Positions 54,752-64,000 are shown, counted from the stretch's first letter. The stretch: 64,000 nt of DNA from Neobacillus bataviensis LMG 21833 (GCF_000307875.1 NZ_AJLS01000132.1:36945-100944), one strand, 5' to 3'. Numbers and translations: made by a program. Notes: generated by a model not told the origin, from the letters alone.

Positions 54752-56055
54752 TGAAACAGCATCCTTTTAAAACCGCCTCTTTAGGGATTCAGCATGTATT
54801 AGCGATGTATGCAGGGGCCGTCATCGTCCCTCTCATCATCGGCGGAGCACTTGGTCTTTCTAGTAAACAATTAGCCTATTTAGTCTCACTTGATATTCTG
54901 ACAAGTGGAATCGCGACCTTACTTCAAGTATGGCAAAATCGTTATTTCGGTATTGGACTGCCGATCGTGCTGGGATGTACGTTTACCGCTGTAGGACCAA
55001 TTATTGCGATTGGCGGACAGTATGGTCTTTTCGCTATCTACGGATCGATACTGGTATCTGGAATAATTGTTATGCTAATTGCAACCTTCTTTGGAAAGCT
55101 GATCCGCTTCTTTCCGCCCGTTGTTACCGGCTCTGTTGTAACCATCATTGGAACTACACTGATTCCTGTCGCTATGAATAACGTTGCTGGCGGTCAAGGC
55201 AGTCCTGACTTCGGATCCATCTCCAATATTGCGCTTGCGTTTGGTACGTTGCTTTTCATTATTATCCTTTACCGATTTTTTAAAGGCTTTATTCGCGCGA
55301 TATCCATCCTATTAGGATTGATGGCTGGAACAGGTGTAGCTTTCTTTATGGGAAAAGTTAACTTTTCTTCAGTCGGTGAGGCTTCCTGGTTCCATATGGT
55401 AACCCCTTTCCATTTTGCCACTCCATCATTTGAGCTGGCACCAATCATTACCATGACCCTTGTAGCGATTGTGAGTCTCGTAGAATCAACAGGTGTTTAT
55501 TTTGCTTTAAGTGATATTACTGGTAGAAAGCTTACGGAAAAAGATTTGGTAAAAGGCTACCGTTCCGAAGGTCTTGCTAGTGTCATTGGAGCCGTATTTA
55601 ATTCATTCCCATATACCACCTACTCACAAAATGTCGGACTTGTCCAGTTTTCTGGTGTGAAAGATAAAAAGGTCATTTATACAGCGGCAGGTATCTTGAT
55701 CCTTCTTGGCTTTGTTCCCAAAATTGCTGCTTTAACAACCGTGATCCCTACCTCCGTTCTTGGCGGTGCGATGGTGGCCATGTTTGGGATGGTGATCGCT
55801 TCTGGAATAAAAATGCTCAGCAAGGTTGATTTTTCATCGCAAGAAAATCTCTTGATTATCGCTTGTTCTGTTGGCGTCGGTTTAGGTGTCACAACGGTGC
55901 CAAATCTATTTGCACAGTTGCCTGAAAGCATCAAAATTCTAACAAATAGCGGGATTGTAGCCGGAAGTTTTACAGCAATTTTTCTAAACATTGTCTTCAA
56001 TGTCGCAAAGCCGATTAAGAAAAGTCAAGCGGCGCAAACCTTAAAGGCATCGTAA
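54751..56055 (+). CDS. pbuX: Xanthine permease
   Basis: A 434-residue purine permease of the NCS2 (NAT) family with 12-14 hydrophobic helices. Visible: AGAVIVPLIIGGALGLS, GCTFTAVGPIIAIG, and the substrate-filter regions LVESTGVYFALSD and FPYTTYSQNVGLVQF. The QNVG segment is the conserved NAT-type binding region. It follows xpt directly and shares its riboswitch control. A shared terminator follows. Confidence 0.95.
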
Positions 56056-56068
56056 TCGTTACCAAAAG

Positions 56069-56098
56069 TCAGCCGGTCTAATTATTAGCTCCGGCTGA
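56069..56098. terminator. Terminator after pbuX
   Basis: TCAGCCGG and CCGGCTGA form an 8-bp stem around 14 bases. The convergent GerP-like gene ends in its loop. Confidence 0.65.
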
Positions 56099-56288
56099 TT
56101 AAGTCAATCAAACTAGATTCCTCTGGTTGATTCGAAGTAATTGTCTTAGTAACTGCCCCTTGATTTCCCTCCCCTCCACGGATAACCGTTTTCGTAATTG
56201 ATATCGGAGCAATAATGTCGGCTCCCCCAAAGTTGACAATACCACCGGAAACCGATCCAATCCTGACACCATCTCGATTGATTGCCAT
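56085..56288 (-). CDS. GerPA/GerPF-like germination protein, second copy
   Basis: A 67-residue protein, MAINRDGVRIGSVSGGIVNF then GGADIIAPISITK, a Gly-rich GGEGNQGAV segment and an SSLIDLISRS end. The VNFG.AD..PIS and Gly-rich pattern resembles small GerPA/GerPF-family proteins. AAGGGG lies 7 bases before the ATG. It stands alone, like the relative at 11492-11713. An overlapping frame starting at 56305 is a shadow. Less certain than the first copy. Confidence 0.65.
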   Translation of the reverse strand: MAINRDGVRIGSVSGGIVNFGGADIIAPISITKTVIRGGEGNQGAVTKTITSNQPEESSLIDLISRS

Positions 56289-56365
56289 CCCTCCACCCCT
56301 TCCATTTTTCTTATATTATATGTACATGCATATAAGCTTGTCTAAACTACTATGAAAAATATGCT

Positions 56366-56845
56366 TTAATCATGCTTTTTACAAGCGACCTTCTCCTCTA
56401 GCTTACAAATCCACTTATAATAACCTAATAAGATCAACAATAAGATTGGATTAATGATGACGGCGTGCCAAATTCTCCACCAGCCATAATGAAAGTATCC
56501 CCAAGGTTCCGGTAATAAGGTGACCAATTCGTAAAGTAAAATAATGATGACGAAAACAACGAGATACAAAATTTGTTTTACCAAGTTTGTTTTAAAAGGA
56601 AACCATTTTAAAAAGATGATATTAGCCGCTGGTACTAGAAATAAGTGCGGTAAAAGACCTACCCAATCAATTTCTTTATCAAAATACCAATATCCGTGGT
56701 ATTTGAACTCAATAAACACATCGAAGATAATCTGAAAAGCAGTCGTAAATGTCCAAATATGTACAATTTGATTGCCCGAAAGTCGTTTATTTTTCATAAA
56801 GGCAATGGTATTAAAGATGAGAATAGCAAGGATTAGTCCGATCAT
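56366..56845 (-). CDS. CBO0543-like polytopic membrane protein
   Basis: A 159-residue protein with four or five hydrophobic helices. Aromatic loops YHGYWYFDKEIDWVGLLPHL and WGYFHYGWWRIWHA recall the CBO0543 family of small Firmicute membrane proteins, which often have WY-rich loops. Function unknown. The C-terminal tail is Lys/Cys-rich (KLEEKVACKKHD). It is alone in its unit, divergent from the ABC-F gene. Confidence 0.7.
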   Translation of the reverse strand: MIGLILAILIFNTIAFMKNKRLSGNQIVHIWTFTTAFQIIFDVFIEFKYHGYWYFDKEIDWVGLLPHLFLVPAANIIFLKWFPFKTNLVKQILYLVVFVIIILLYELVTLLPEPWGYFHYGWWRIWHAVIINPILLLILLGYYKWICKLEEKVACKKHD

Positions 56846-57024
56846 AAGTTATTTCCTTTTTTCATTACAATACCCAAATGAATAGACATGTTATACAAAA
56901 TGGCACTGAAATTTCCAATTAATTTACAAAAAAAATCTTGTCAAAAATCTAGTCGAATCTTTAAAAATCTAGTATGATGGTATAATGTAATAATTCCTGA
57001 ACAAAGCGAGGATTACGAATTAAA

Positions 57025-58578
57025 ATGAGCTTATTAAATGTTGAAAATTTATCACATACATTCGGGGATCGTACCTTATTTAAGGATGTTTCCTTTCGAT
57101 TATTAGCTGAAGACCATGTGGGGCTTGTCGGCGCAAACGGCGTCGGTAAATCCACGTTAATGAATATCATTACCGGACAATTAATTCACGATAGCGGCCG
57201 GGTGGAATGGACACCAAGTGTTCATTACGGCTATTTGGATCAGCATACCGTCCTAACTCCTGGAAAAACAATGCGCGATGTGTTGCGCGATGCCTTCCTT
57301 CCACTTTTTGAACAAGAAAAGGAATTAAATGAAGTAATAGCGCAAATGGCTGATGCATCTCCGGAGGAACTCGAGGTTCTATTAGAAAAAATGGGTGAAA
57401 TCCAAGATACGTTAGATGCTGGTGGGTTTTATTCACTAGATATTAAAATTGAAGAGGCTGCTCGCGGATTGGGTCTTGATGCCATTGGCTTAGATCGTGA
57501 TGTTGCAGCACTAAGCGGTGGGCAGCGGACAAAAGTCCTCCTAGCAAAGCTTCTTTTGGAACAACCTAAGGTTCTATTACTTGATGAGCCGACTAACTAT
57601 CTGGATGTCGAACATATTCGCTGGTTAACGTCGTATTTAAAAGACTACCCATATGCGTTTATTCTAATCTCCCATGATACCGAATTTATGAATCCTGTTT
57701 CGAATGTTATTTTTCAATTGGAATTTTCTAAGCTGACCCGTTATACAGCAAGCTACGAGAAATTCCTGGAACTTGCAGAAATCAATAAGAATCAGCATAT
57801 TAATGCCTACGAAAAGCAAAAGGAATTTATCAAAAAACAAGAAGATTTTATCGCGAAAAATAAGGCGCGCTACTCCACCACTGGCCGGGCGAAGAGCCGT
57901 CAAAAGCAGTTAGACCGGATGGAACGGATTGACCGGCCTGAAACAGCCATAAAGCCCACTTTCGGTTTCAAAGAGTCACGCAGCAGCAGCCGTTATGTGT
58001 TCGAAGCAATGGATTTAGAAATTGGCTATTCTAACCCCTTATTGCCAAAAATGAATATGACACTTGAACGCGGTGAAAAAGTGGCGATTACCGGCTGTAA
58101 CGGAGTTGGAAAATCTACCCTTTTAAAAACGATGTTAGGTAAAATTGAGCCGTTGAATGGCAGGGTTGAACGGGGGGATTTCCTCTTCCCGTCGTATTTT
58201 GAGCAAGAAGTTAAAGCGGGAAACATGACGCCAATTGATGATGTTTGGAACGCCTTCCCATCCATGGATCAGCACCAAGTACGTGCAGCACTAGCCCGCT
58301 GCGGATTAAAAAATGAACACATCTCCCGCCCAATGAACCAGTTGAGCGGTGGCGAGCAAGCAAAGGTTCGCCTGTGTAAATTGATGATGAATGAAAGCAA
58401 CTGGATTTTATTCGATGAGCCGACTAATCACTTGGATATTGATGCAAAAGCAGAATTAAAACGTGCCCTTAAAGAATATAAAGGCACTGTTGTTCTTGTG
58501 TGCCACGAACCAGACTTTTATGAGGATTGGGTAACAAAAGTATGGAATGTCGAAGAATGGTCACAACAGACAGTTTAA
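57025..58578 (+). CDS. ABC-F family ATPase, YfmM/YbiT-like
   Basis: A 517-residue soluble twin ATPase. Site 1: GANGVGKST, LSGGQRTKVLLA and LLLDEPTNYLDV. Site 2: GCNGVGKST, LSGGEQAKVRLC and ILFDEPTNHLDI. The linker (about 230-310) contains KNKARYSTTGRAKSRQKQLDR, the charged tRNA-interaction arm. It matches housekeeping translation factors such as YfmM or YbiT/Ettans more than drug-resistance ABC-F proteins, which have longer linkers. The promoter lies directly upstream. Likely acts on ribosomes; exact role unknown. Confidence 0.88.
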   Translation: MSLLNVENLSHTFGDRTLFKDVSFRLLAEDHVGLVGANGVGKSTLMNIITGQLIHDSGRVEWTPSVHYGYLDQHTVLTPGKTMRDVLRDAFLPLFEQEKELNEVIAQMADASPEELEVLLEKMGEIQDTLDAGGFYSLDIKIEEAARGLGLDAIGLDRDVAALSGGQRTKVLLAKLLLEQPKVLLLDEPTNYLDVEHIRWLTSYLKDYPYAFILISHDTEFMNPVSNVIFQLEFSKLTRYTASYEKFLELAEINKNQHINAYEKQKEFIKKQEDFIAKNKARYSTTGRAKSRQKQLDRMERIDRPETAIKPTFGFKESRSSSRYVFEAMDLEIGYSNPLLPKMNMTLERGEKVAITGCNGVGKSTLLKTMLGKIEPLNGRVERGDFLFPSYFEQEVKAGNMTPIDDVWNAFPSMDQHQVRAALARCGLKNEHISRPMNQLSGGEQAKVRLCKLMMNESNWILFDEPTNHLDIDAKAELKRALKEYKGTVVLVCHEPDFYEDWVTKVWNVEEWSQQTV

Positions 58579-58593
58579 TATAGGTAAGGTTCT

Positions 58594-58623
58594 CCCCTGC
58601 TAAAAATAGGCAGGGGATTTTTT
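58594..58623 (+). terminator. Terminator after the ABC-F gene
   Basis: CCCCTGC and GCAGGGG with a TAAAAATAG loop, followed by ATTTTTT. Confidence 0.88.
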
Positions 58624-58761
58624 GTATTCAAGGTATCTTTTAAAAATAAAATATTTTTATGTCTAGTATTTAAAAAAATTATGGAAATACGGTGAAATCC
58701 ATTGCAAAATATGTCGAATCCTGTAAAATAACCATGTACTTAATACTTATATGAGGTGAAT

Positions 58762-59667
58762 ATGGTGAAAAAGTGGTTTTCGATTCTAATTCTTACAATT
58801 CTTGTTTTTTCATTAGCTGCATGTGGCAGCCAAAAAGATGAGAAAGCGAATGAAGGAAAAAAAGAAACAAAGACAAATGAAGTATTTAAAATTGGGGCGA
58901 TTCCTGACCAGAACGCTGCTGATTTAGATAAAGGGATGACAGCAGTTGCAAAATACCTTAGTGAAAAAACTGGGTTAAAGGTTGAATTTGTACCTTCTGT
59001 TGATTATGCAGCTCTTGTAACGGGATTCCAACGCGGTGAAATACATATGGCTTGGTTTGGCGGTTTAACGAGTGTTCAGGCTAGAAATCTAGTGCCAGAT
59101 GCAGAATCCATTGTTCAGCGCCCGCGTGATGCAGAGTTTCACTCTGTTTTTATTACCCAGACATCCGAAAACTTCACAAAGCTTGAAGATATTAAAGGTA
59201 AATCGTTTACGTTTGGCAGTGAAAGCTCCACTTCCGGCCATTTAATGCCGCGCTATTTTCTAACGGAAGCAGGAATTAATCCGGATCAAGACTTGGACGG
59301 CAAACCGAATTACTCCGGTTCCCATGACGCAACCTATAAATTAGTGGAATCTGGCGCCTTCAAAGCTGGTGCGTTAAACGAAGCCGTTTGGGAATCCGCG
59401 GTTAAAGAAGGAAAAGTCGATACTAATAAAGTAAAAGTCTTTTACACAACTCCGTCCTATTTCGATTATAACTGGACGATAAATAGCAATGTCGAGGACG
59501 TATTTGGGAAAGGCACAAAGAATAAGGTAAAAGATGCACTTCTTTCCATTACCGGTGAGCAGAAAGATATTGCTGATTTATTCCAAACGGACAGCTTTGT
59601 CGAAACAAAAAATGATAATTACAAAAAGATAGAGAAAGTGGCAAAAGAATTAAAGATTATTAAGTAG
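58762..59667 (+). CDS. PhnD-like substrate-binding lipoprotein
   Basis: A 301-residue extracytoplasmic binding lipoprotein of a phosphate/phosphite/phosphonate-type ABC importer. Lipobox LAACGSQ near residue 21 gives a lipidated Cys. The family core GAIPDQNAADLDKGM, FVPSVDYAALVTGFQRGE, MAWFGGLTSVQA and GSESSTSGHLMPRYF is intact; the last segment lines the anion site. ATG 58762 has GAGG 5 bases upstream. It is the first gene of a three-gene operon. No C-P lyase or phosphite oxidase gene is in view, so the ligand remains open. Confidence 0.9.
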   Translation: MVKKWFSILILTILVFSLAACGSQKDEKANEGKKETKTNEVFKIGAIPDQNAADLDKGMTAVAKYLSEKTGLKVEFVPSVDYAALVTGFQRGEIHMAWFGGLTSVQARNLVPDAESIVQRPRDAEFHSVFITQTSENFTKLEDIKGKSFTFGSESSTSGHLMPRYFLTEAGINPDQDLDGKPNYSGSHDATYKLVESGAFKAGALNEAVWESAVKEGKVDTNKVKVFYTTPSYFDYNWTINSNVEDVFGKGTKNKVKDALLSITGEQKDIADLFQTDSFVETKNDNYKKIEKVAKELKIIK

Positions 59668-59682
59668 AAGGTGTAGACATAG

Positions 59683-60441
59683 ATGTCTTCAAAAATTATG
59701 ATTGAAGCCAATAATTTAACAAAGAACTTTGAGCGGAAGATAGCCCTATCTTCCCTTTCTTTTACGATTAAACAAGGGGAATTAGTGGCCTTGATTGGAC
59801 CAAGCGGCGCCGGTAAAACGACGCTGCTTAATTCGATTGGAGGGCTTGTTCCCATTTCTAGCGGGGAACTTTTACTAGATGGCAAGTCCCTTTCTGCCCA
59901 TAAAAAAGGGAAATCTTTCGCAAAAAAAGTCGGTGTCATCCGTCAGCAATTTGATTTAATTGGACCGCTTGCCGTCATCCACAATGTGTTAGCTGGGAAA
60001 CTTTCCGAGTGGGGTACGATGAAGTCACTTTTTTCCTTACTTGTCCCTCAGGAAAAAGATCTTGCCATAAAGGCATTAGAGCGGGTCGGGCTCCATGGTA
60101 AAGCGTTCGAAATTACCTCTACCCTATCCGGTGGCGAGCAGCAGCGTGTTGCGATGGCAAGATTAATGGTGCAAAGACCTGAAATCATTTTAGCAGACGA
60201 ACCGGTAGCCTCACTTGATCCAGCACGTGCAGATGATATTCTAGCGATGCTAACAAAAATCGTTACCGAAGAAAAGCAAACGTTGATCACAAGCTTGCAT
60301 TCTGTTGAATATGCCAAAAAGTACTTTACGCGGATCATCTCAATGAGAAATGGAGAAATATTCTTTGACCTGCCAACAGAAAAAGTAACAGATGATCTAT
60401 TAGCTGAGCTGTATCAGCTTAAAAGTGGTGTGATGGCATGA
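59683..60441 (+). CDS. PhnC-like ABC importer ATPase
   Basis: A 252-residue cytoplasmic ATPase. Walker A GPSGAGKTT, Q-loop IRQQFDL, signature LSGGEQQR, Walker B ILADEPVASLDP, switch His in TSLHSVEYA. PhnC-type features include AHKKGKSFAKKVGVIRQQ. It lies 15 bases after the binding protein gene and overlaps the permease by 4 bases, so the three form one operon and one transporter. Confidence 0.92.
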   Translation: MSSKIMIEANNLTKNFERKIALSSLSFTIKQGELVALIGPSGAGKTTLLNSIGGLVPISSGELLLDGKSLSAHKKGKSFAKKVGVIRQQFDLIGPLAVIHNVLAGKLSEWGTMKSLFSLLVPQEKDLAIKALERVGLHGKAFEITSTLSGGEQQRVAMARLMVQRPEIILADEPVASLDPARADDILAMLTKIVTEEKQTLITSLHSVEYAKKYFTRIISMRNGEIFFDLPTEKVTDDLLAELYQLKSGVMA

Positions 60442-62066
60442 AATCGATCTTTCGCTTGCATAATCGATTCATACTTACTTTAGTTTTACTTGCTGTTTTT
60501 GTCTGGAGTCTCTTTTCAATCCAATGGAATGCCGATTTAATTCATTCCGGCGGAATCCCGACCTTACTGCAAATAGTGGAAGGACTTATTCATCCGGATT
60601 TGTCGCCCGAAGTCTTAATACTTGGATTCGAATCAGCGTGGATTACACTTGCTTACGCGGTTGCAGGGATGTCTTTAGCCATTATTTATGCTTTAATCAT
60701 TGGAATCCTTGCCTCAGGTGTATTGACTTCCAATAGAACCTCGAGAATTGTCTCAAAGGTGTTTTTTAGAGGAATATTAGGGTTTACCCGTTCGATTCAC
60801 GAACTAATATGGGCTTGGCTGTTTGTTGCGGCCATCGGGCTTTCTCCCTTCGCGGCTATTTTTGCATTGGCCATTCCCTACGGCGGCATCCTTGGACGTA
60901 TTTTTGCAGATATGCTTAACGATGTGTCTGGAGAACCAATCAAGGCATTAAAATCAGCCGGTGCCTCTAAACTGCAAACCCTTATTTACGGTTATCTTCC
61001 CCTCATTTGGGCCGATATGATTAGCTATACCATGTACCGTTTCGAATGCGCGATTCGTTCCTCAGCGATTATGAGCTTTATTGGTCTTGGCGGTCTTGGT
61101 TACCAAATTCAACTTTCGCTTCAGGATCTTAAATATGACCGCGTATGGGCGTTTGTCTTTTTCCTCATCGGTCTTGTCATATTCGTGGATGTTTGGAGTA
61201 ATTTTGTCCGAAAAGCCTTGACGGATCGCAAGAAACGGCAGGGATTCAGTTCTGGTTGGAGATCCGTGTTTTTCACTCTGTTACTGACAATAGGATCATG
61301 GGTCTTTATCCATATTGCTGAGAATGCGCAGTTTTTTGAATTACTATCAGAGAAAAATATCGAAGCAGCAAAAAGATTTTTTGGCGGACTGATTGGTTTA
61401 AATAATGACGAACCGGCATTTCTTGATAGGAACAACTGGGCTGCAGCTTTAAAACTTACCCTTGAGACGCTTGAAATGAGTATTATGGCGATTGGATTTG
61501 CAACCATTGCAGCCTTCTTAACGGTAGTTCCCGCAGCTCGAAATATCGCTAATGGCCATTTAACAGGATCGAAGAAATGGTACAACTGGCTCCTATATGG
61601 TATTGTCAGGCTCTCCTATATCTTTTCAAGGTCAGTTCCTGAACTGGTTTGGGCAATGATGATTATTTTTATTTTCAAACCAGGCCTATTACCCGGAGCC
61701 ATTGCACTCGCCCTTCATAATTTCGGGATACTCGGTAAACTTTGGGCTGAGGTCATTGAAGATATGGACTCCCGCCCAATTCAGAATTTAGCTGCCTCAG
61801 GTGCTTCCAAAATAGAAACCTTGTTCTATGGGATCCTCCCTACTGTATTGCCGCGATTTCTCACTTATATCCTCTATCGCTGGGAAGTGATTATGCGGAC
61901 AACCATTGTTGTGGGGTTTGTCGGTGCTGGCGGTCTGGGTATGGAATTTAAGCTCGCGATGAGCTTTTTCAATTACACCCAAATTACTCTGCTCCTCTTA
62001 TGTTACATGATCCTCGTCATCATCGCCGACTTTGCATCAGAAAGCACGAGAAAAGCAGTACGATAA
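60438..62066 (+). CDS. Fused double PhnE-type permease
   Basis: A 542-residue permease made of two PhnE-like domains in one chain (about 1-260 and 280-542). Each half has its own ATPase-contact (EAA) loop: GEPIKALKSAGASKLQTLIY in the first and SRPIQNLAASGASKIETLFY in the second. Each ends in a GLGGLGYQI / GAGGLGMEF segment. PhnE proteins usually are single-domain (about 260-280 residues) and homodimerise; some operons encode two permeases. Here both half-sites are linked, so the transporter probably works as one fused chain with two ATPase copies. Confidence 0.9.
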   Translation: MKSIFRLHNRFILTLVLLAVFVWSLFSIQWNADLIHSGGIPTLLQIVEGLIHPDLSPEVLILGFESAWITLAYAVAGMSLAIIYALIIGILASGVLTSNRTSRIVSKVFFRGILGFTRSIHELIWAWLFVAAIGLSPFAAIFALAIPYGGILGRIFADMLNDVSGEPIKALKSAGASKLQTLIYGYLPLIWADMISYTMYRFECAIRSSAIMSFIGLGGLGYQIQLSLQDLKYDRVWAFVFFLIGLVIFVDVWSNFVRKALTDRKKRQGFSSGWRSVFFTLLLTIGSWVFIHIAENAQFFELLSEKNIEAAKRFFGGLIGLNNDEPAFLDRNNWAAALKLTLETLEMSIMAIGFATIAAFLTVVPAARNIANGHLTGSKKWYNWLLYGIVRLSYIFSRSVPELVWAMMIIFIFKPGLLPGAIALALHNFGILGKLWAEVIEDMDSRPIQNLAASGASKIETLFYGILPTVLPRFLTYILYRWEVIMRTTIVVGFVGAGGLGMEFKLAMSFFNYTQITLLLLCYMILVIIADFASESTRKAVR

Positions 62067-62069
62067 TTA

Positions 62070-62110
62070 AAAAAAGAACTATAGCATAATCAATGTTATA
62101 GTTCTTTTTT
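62070..62110 (+). terminator. Terminator after the importer operon
   Basis: AAAAAAGAACTATA and its exact complement form a 14-bp stem with a 13-nt loop and a T tail. Confidence 0.9.
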
Positions 62111-62185
62111 ATTTTTACTCCCCTATTAAACTCCATTTTTTGTATAATAATTTTTATATAAACAAATATTTTGGCGGTGATAAAA

Positions 62186-62860
62186 ATGTACAAAGTAATG
62201 ATTGTTGAAGACGATCCAAAAATTAGCCATATAATTTACGAGCATCTTAAAAAGTGGAAATATGAGCCTTTTGAAACGAAAAATTTTGAAAATCTCGAAC
62301 GTCAATTTTTAAAATTGCGGCCTGACCTAGTTTTACTAGATATTAACCTCCCAGTCTATGATGGCTTCTATTGGTGCAACAAATTCCGCCAGCTCTCAAA
62401 GCTTCCGATCATCTTCATCTCTTCCCGAACGGAAAATATGGATATTGTCATGGCGATGAATATGGGAGGAGATGATTTTATTCAAAAGCCATTTTCCCTT
62501 GAAGTACTATTGGCCAAGTGTAATGCTATTCTAAGGAGAACGTATACTTATCAACAACAGGATAATGATTATCTTGAACATAATGGACTCATCCTACATG
62601 TGAATAAAGGCAGAATCTCGTATCTTGATGATGAAATAGATTTAACAAAGAATGAATCTCAAATCTTATTTATGCTAATGAAAAAGAAAGAAACGATTGT
62701 AAGCAGGGATGAAATTATGCAGGAACTGTGGGAAAGTGGAGATTTTATCGATGATAATACGTTAACAGTGAATATTGCCCGTCTTCGTAAGAAATTATCA
62801 GAAATGGGTCTCGCTGAATTCATCGAAACTAGAAAACGGCAAGGATACATCATTCCATGA
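62186..62860 (+). CDS. OmpR-family response regulator, BceR-like
   Basis: A 224-residue regulator: receiver domain with acidic DD pair VEDDPK, phosphoacceptor Asp in VLLDINLPVYDG, Thr/Ser and Lys in FISSRT and FIQKPFS; then an OmpR-type winged helix with DDNTLTVNIARLRKKLSE. The size and details match BceR-type regulators of peptide-antibiotic response. ATG 62186 has GGCGGTG upstream; the TTG at 62171 is less likely. It overlaps the kinase gene by 4 bases. Confidence 0.92.
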   Translation: MYKVMIVEDDPKISHIIYEHLKKWKYEPFETKNFENLERQFLKLRPDLVLLDINLPVYDGFYWCNKFRQLSKLPIIFISSRTENMDIVMAMNMGGDDFIQKPFSLEVLLAKCNAILRRTYTYQQQDNDYLEHNGLILHVNKGRISYLDDEIDLTKNESQILFMLMKKKETIVSRDEIMQELWESGDFIDDNTLTVNIARLRKKLSEMGLAEFIETRKRQGYIIP

Positions 62861-63849
62861 CATTTAAGCAGTTTATTTCCGACCAAAAATGGCTTATCTT
62901 TACCTTCTCTTTAATCCTGCTAATTATTTCTATAGTAATTAGCGTAGATCCTGCCTTACACGTTACGCTTGACAATCTCCTTTACTTGGTAAGTTTATCT
63001 ACGATTATGTTTTGTGTCTATTTTATAGGTTCTTATTTTCATAAAGAACAACAGCTGCAAAAATGGAAGCAATTTGTAATAGATGACATAGGTAGCTACC
63101 CTGAGGCGAAAACGTTTGAGCAGCAAGTATATGTTCAATCCTTTAACCATGTGGGCGAAATCTATTTGAAGCAGATTCAGACAAGTAACGAAGCTGCAAA
63201 GGAACAACTTGAATTCATGACTCAATGGTTCCATGAAATAAAAACACCGATTGCCGTTAGTAGGCTGTTATTAGAAACGGAAGTAGAATCCCCTAGTCTA
63301 CAAGAGGAAATGAACCGTATTGAGGGGTATGTTGAGCAGGCGCTCTATTTCTCTCGTCTGCATGAATTTAATAAAGATTATCTCCTTCAAGAGATTGACC
63401 TCGAAAAACTAATCAAAGAAATCGTCATGGCTGAATCAAAAACGTTTATTTCTAAAAAAATAAAGGTGGAAATGCCGAAAATAAATGTAACTGTTTTAAG
63501 TGATAAAAAAGCATTAACCTATATCATTCGCCAGCTTTTGCTTAATTCACTTAAATATACGGGTGAACATGGGCAGATTTCGCTTTCTCTTCATCCTGAG
63601 TCAAAACAGTTTGTCCTTCATGATAATGGAAGTGGAATCCCGGCTGAGGATCTCCCACGTGTATTCGAAAAAGGTTTTACTGGAAAAAACGGACGTACCC
63701 ATCAGCGTTCAACCGGAATGGGTCTTTACCTGGCAAAGAAAACGGCCGAGAAATTGGGACATGAGCTATCCATTTCTTCCAAAGTAGGTGTTTACACAAC
63801 GGCGATAATAACTTTTCCGGAACGGGATGATTCTTATTTTAAAATGTAA
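62857..63849 (+). CDS. Sensor histidine kinase, BceS-like
   Basis: A 330-residue kinase with two N-terminal helices (about 15-32 and 38-57) joined by only a few residues, so it has almost no extracellular sensor. This is the intramembrane-sensing layout of BceS-type kinases, which detect antimicrobial peptides through a BceAB ABC transporter. The phosphoacceptor His is in WFHEIKTPIAV. N box LLNSLKYTG, G1 DNGSGIP and G2 STGMGLYLAK are intact. No bceAB genes lie between here and the window edge 150 bases away; they could follow outside. Confidence 0.9.
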   Translation: MTFKQFISDQKWLIFTFSLILLIISIVISVDPALHVTLDNLLYLVSLSTIMFCVYFIGSYFHKEQQLQKWKQFVIDDIGSYPEAKTFEQQVYVQSFNHVGEIYLKQIQTSNEAAKEQLEFMTQWFHEIKTPIAVSRLLLETEVESPSLQEEMNRIEGYVEQALYFSRLHEFNKDYLLQEIDLEKLIKEIVMAESKTFISKKIKVEMPKINVTVLSDKKALTYIIRQLLLNSLKYTGEHGQISLSLHPESKQFVLHDNGSGIPAEDLPRVFEKGFTGKNGRTHQRSTGMGLYLAKKTAEKLGHELSISSKVGVYTTAIITFPERDDSYFKM

Positions 63850-63896
63850 AAACAAGCTCAATGGTGACAAGATTGAAGCGGGACTTTAGGACAAAA

Positions 63897-64000
63897 CCCT
63901 TCTATTGGACATTTCCATTGAGATTTCTAGAGTTTTGTCCTTTAGAGCCCTTCTATTGGACATTTCCATTGAGATTTCTAGAGTTTTGTCCTTTAGAGCC
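63897..64000. repeat. 51-bp tandem repeat running off the window
   Basis: A 51-base unit starting CCCTTCTATTGGACATTTCC occurs at 63897 and again, identical, at 63948; a third copy begins at 63999. GGACAAAAC just before the first copy and GTTTTGTCC inside each unit are complementary, so the units can form hairpins. The array lies directly behind the BceS-like gene. Confidence 0.85.

Noticed and set aside
56108..56305. Minus-strand frame MEGVEGWQSIEMV overlapping the second GerP-like gene
   Set aside because: It is the shifted frame of the GerP-like gene and lacks its own ribosome site.

Overview
The window looks like chromosomal DNA of a spore-forming, low-GC Bacillaceae bacterium. It carries sspO, sspP, sspN and tlp spore-protein genes, a CotM-like coat protein, GerP-like germination proteins, a xpt guanine riboswitch and many strong intrinsic terminators. 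From about 18.7 kb to 44.4 kb the backbone follows the Bacillus subtilis order parC-parE-yneT-plsY-yneR-yneQ-yneP-tlp-sspN-yneN-citB-sspO-sspP-cotM. Extra genes are inserted: a histidine kinase, a GH18 hydrolase, a CapA-like protein, a twin-AAA ATPase, an MtnA-like isomerase with an aldolase, and an ABC-F protein. The genus is inference; a Neobacillus-like Bacillus would fit.

The main discovery is a selenium module threaded through this backbone and hidden from ordinary ORF calling by in-frame UGA codons. SelA (42.5-43.9 kb) charges tRNA-Sec. SelD (44.85-45.9 kb) makes selenophosphate and itself has UGA at its active-site position. A SelW-like Rdx protein (44.47-44.71 kb, motif CxxU) lies divergent to selD. 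The yneR-position HesB/IscA-like gene (27.97-28.26 kb) has UGA where the family has the Cys of a CGGP motif. All three UGA codons are followed 12-18 nt later by a hairpin of bacterial SECIS type. SelB and the tRNA-Sec gene are not in the window.

Left part (0-18 kb): small unknown proteins and a YjbC-like acetyltransferase, then a segmental duplication. Four minus-strand genes (aldehyde dehydrogenase, iron alcohol dehydrogenase, winged-helix regulator, DUF2533) occur twice around a two-gene ABC exporter. In copy 1 both dehydrogenases are broken (a nonsense codon and a 5' truncation), while both small genes are intact. Copy 2 is complete and has a good promoter with an upstream dyad. Next come a GerPF-like protein, a XerS-type recombinase under a promoter overlapping an inverted repeat, a PH-domain membrane protein, and a heterodimeric ABC exporter with a MarR regulator.

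Right part (46-64 kb): a threonine-to-glycine pathway (tdh, kbl), an MFS drug exporter, an acyl-CoA ligase coupled to a carboxyltransferase, riboswitch-controlled xpt-pbuX, a GerPF-like protein, a CBO0543-type membrane protein, an ABC-F ATPase, a phosphonate/phosphite-type importer with a fused double permease, and a BceRS-like two-component system. The window ends in a 51-bp tandem repeat that runs off the edge.
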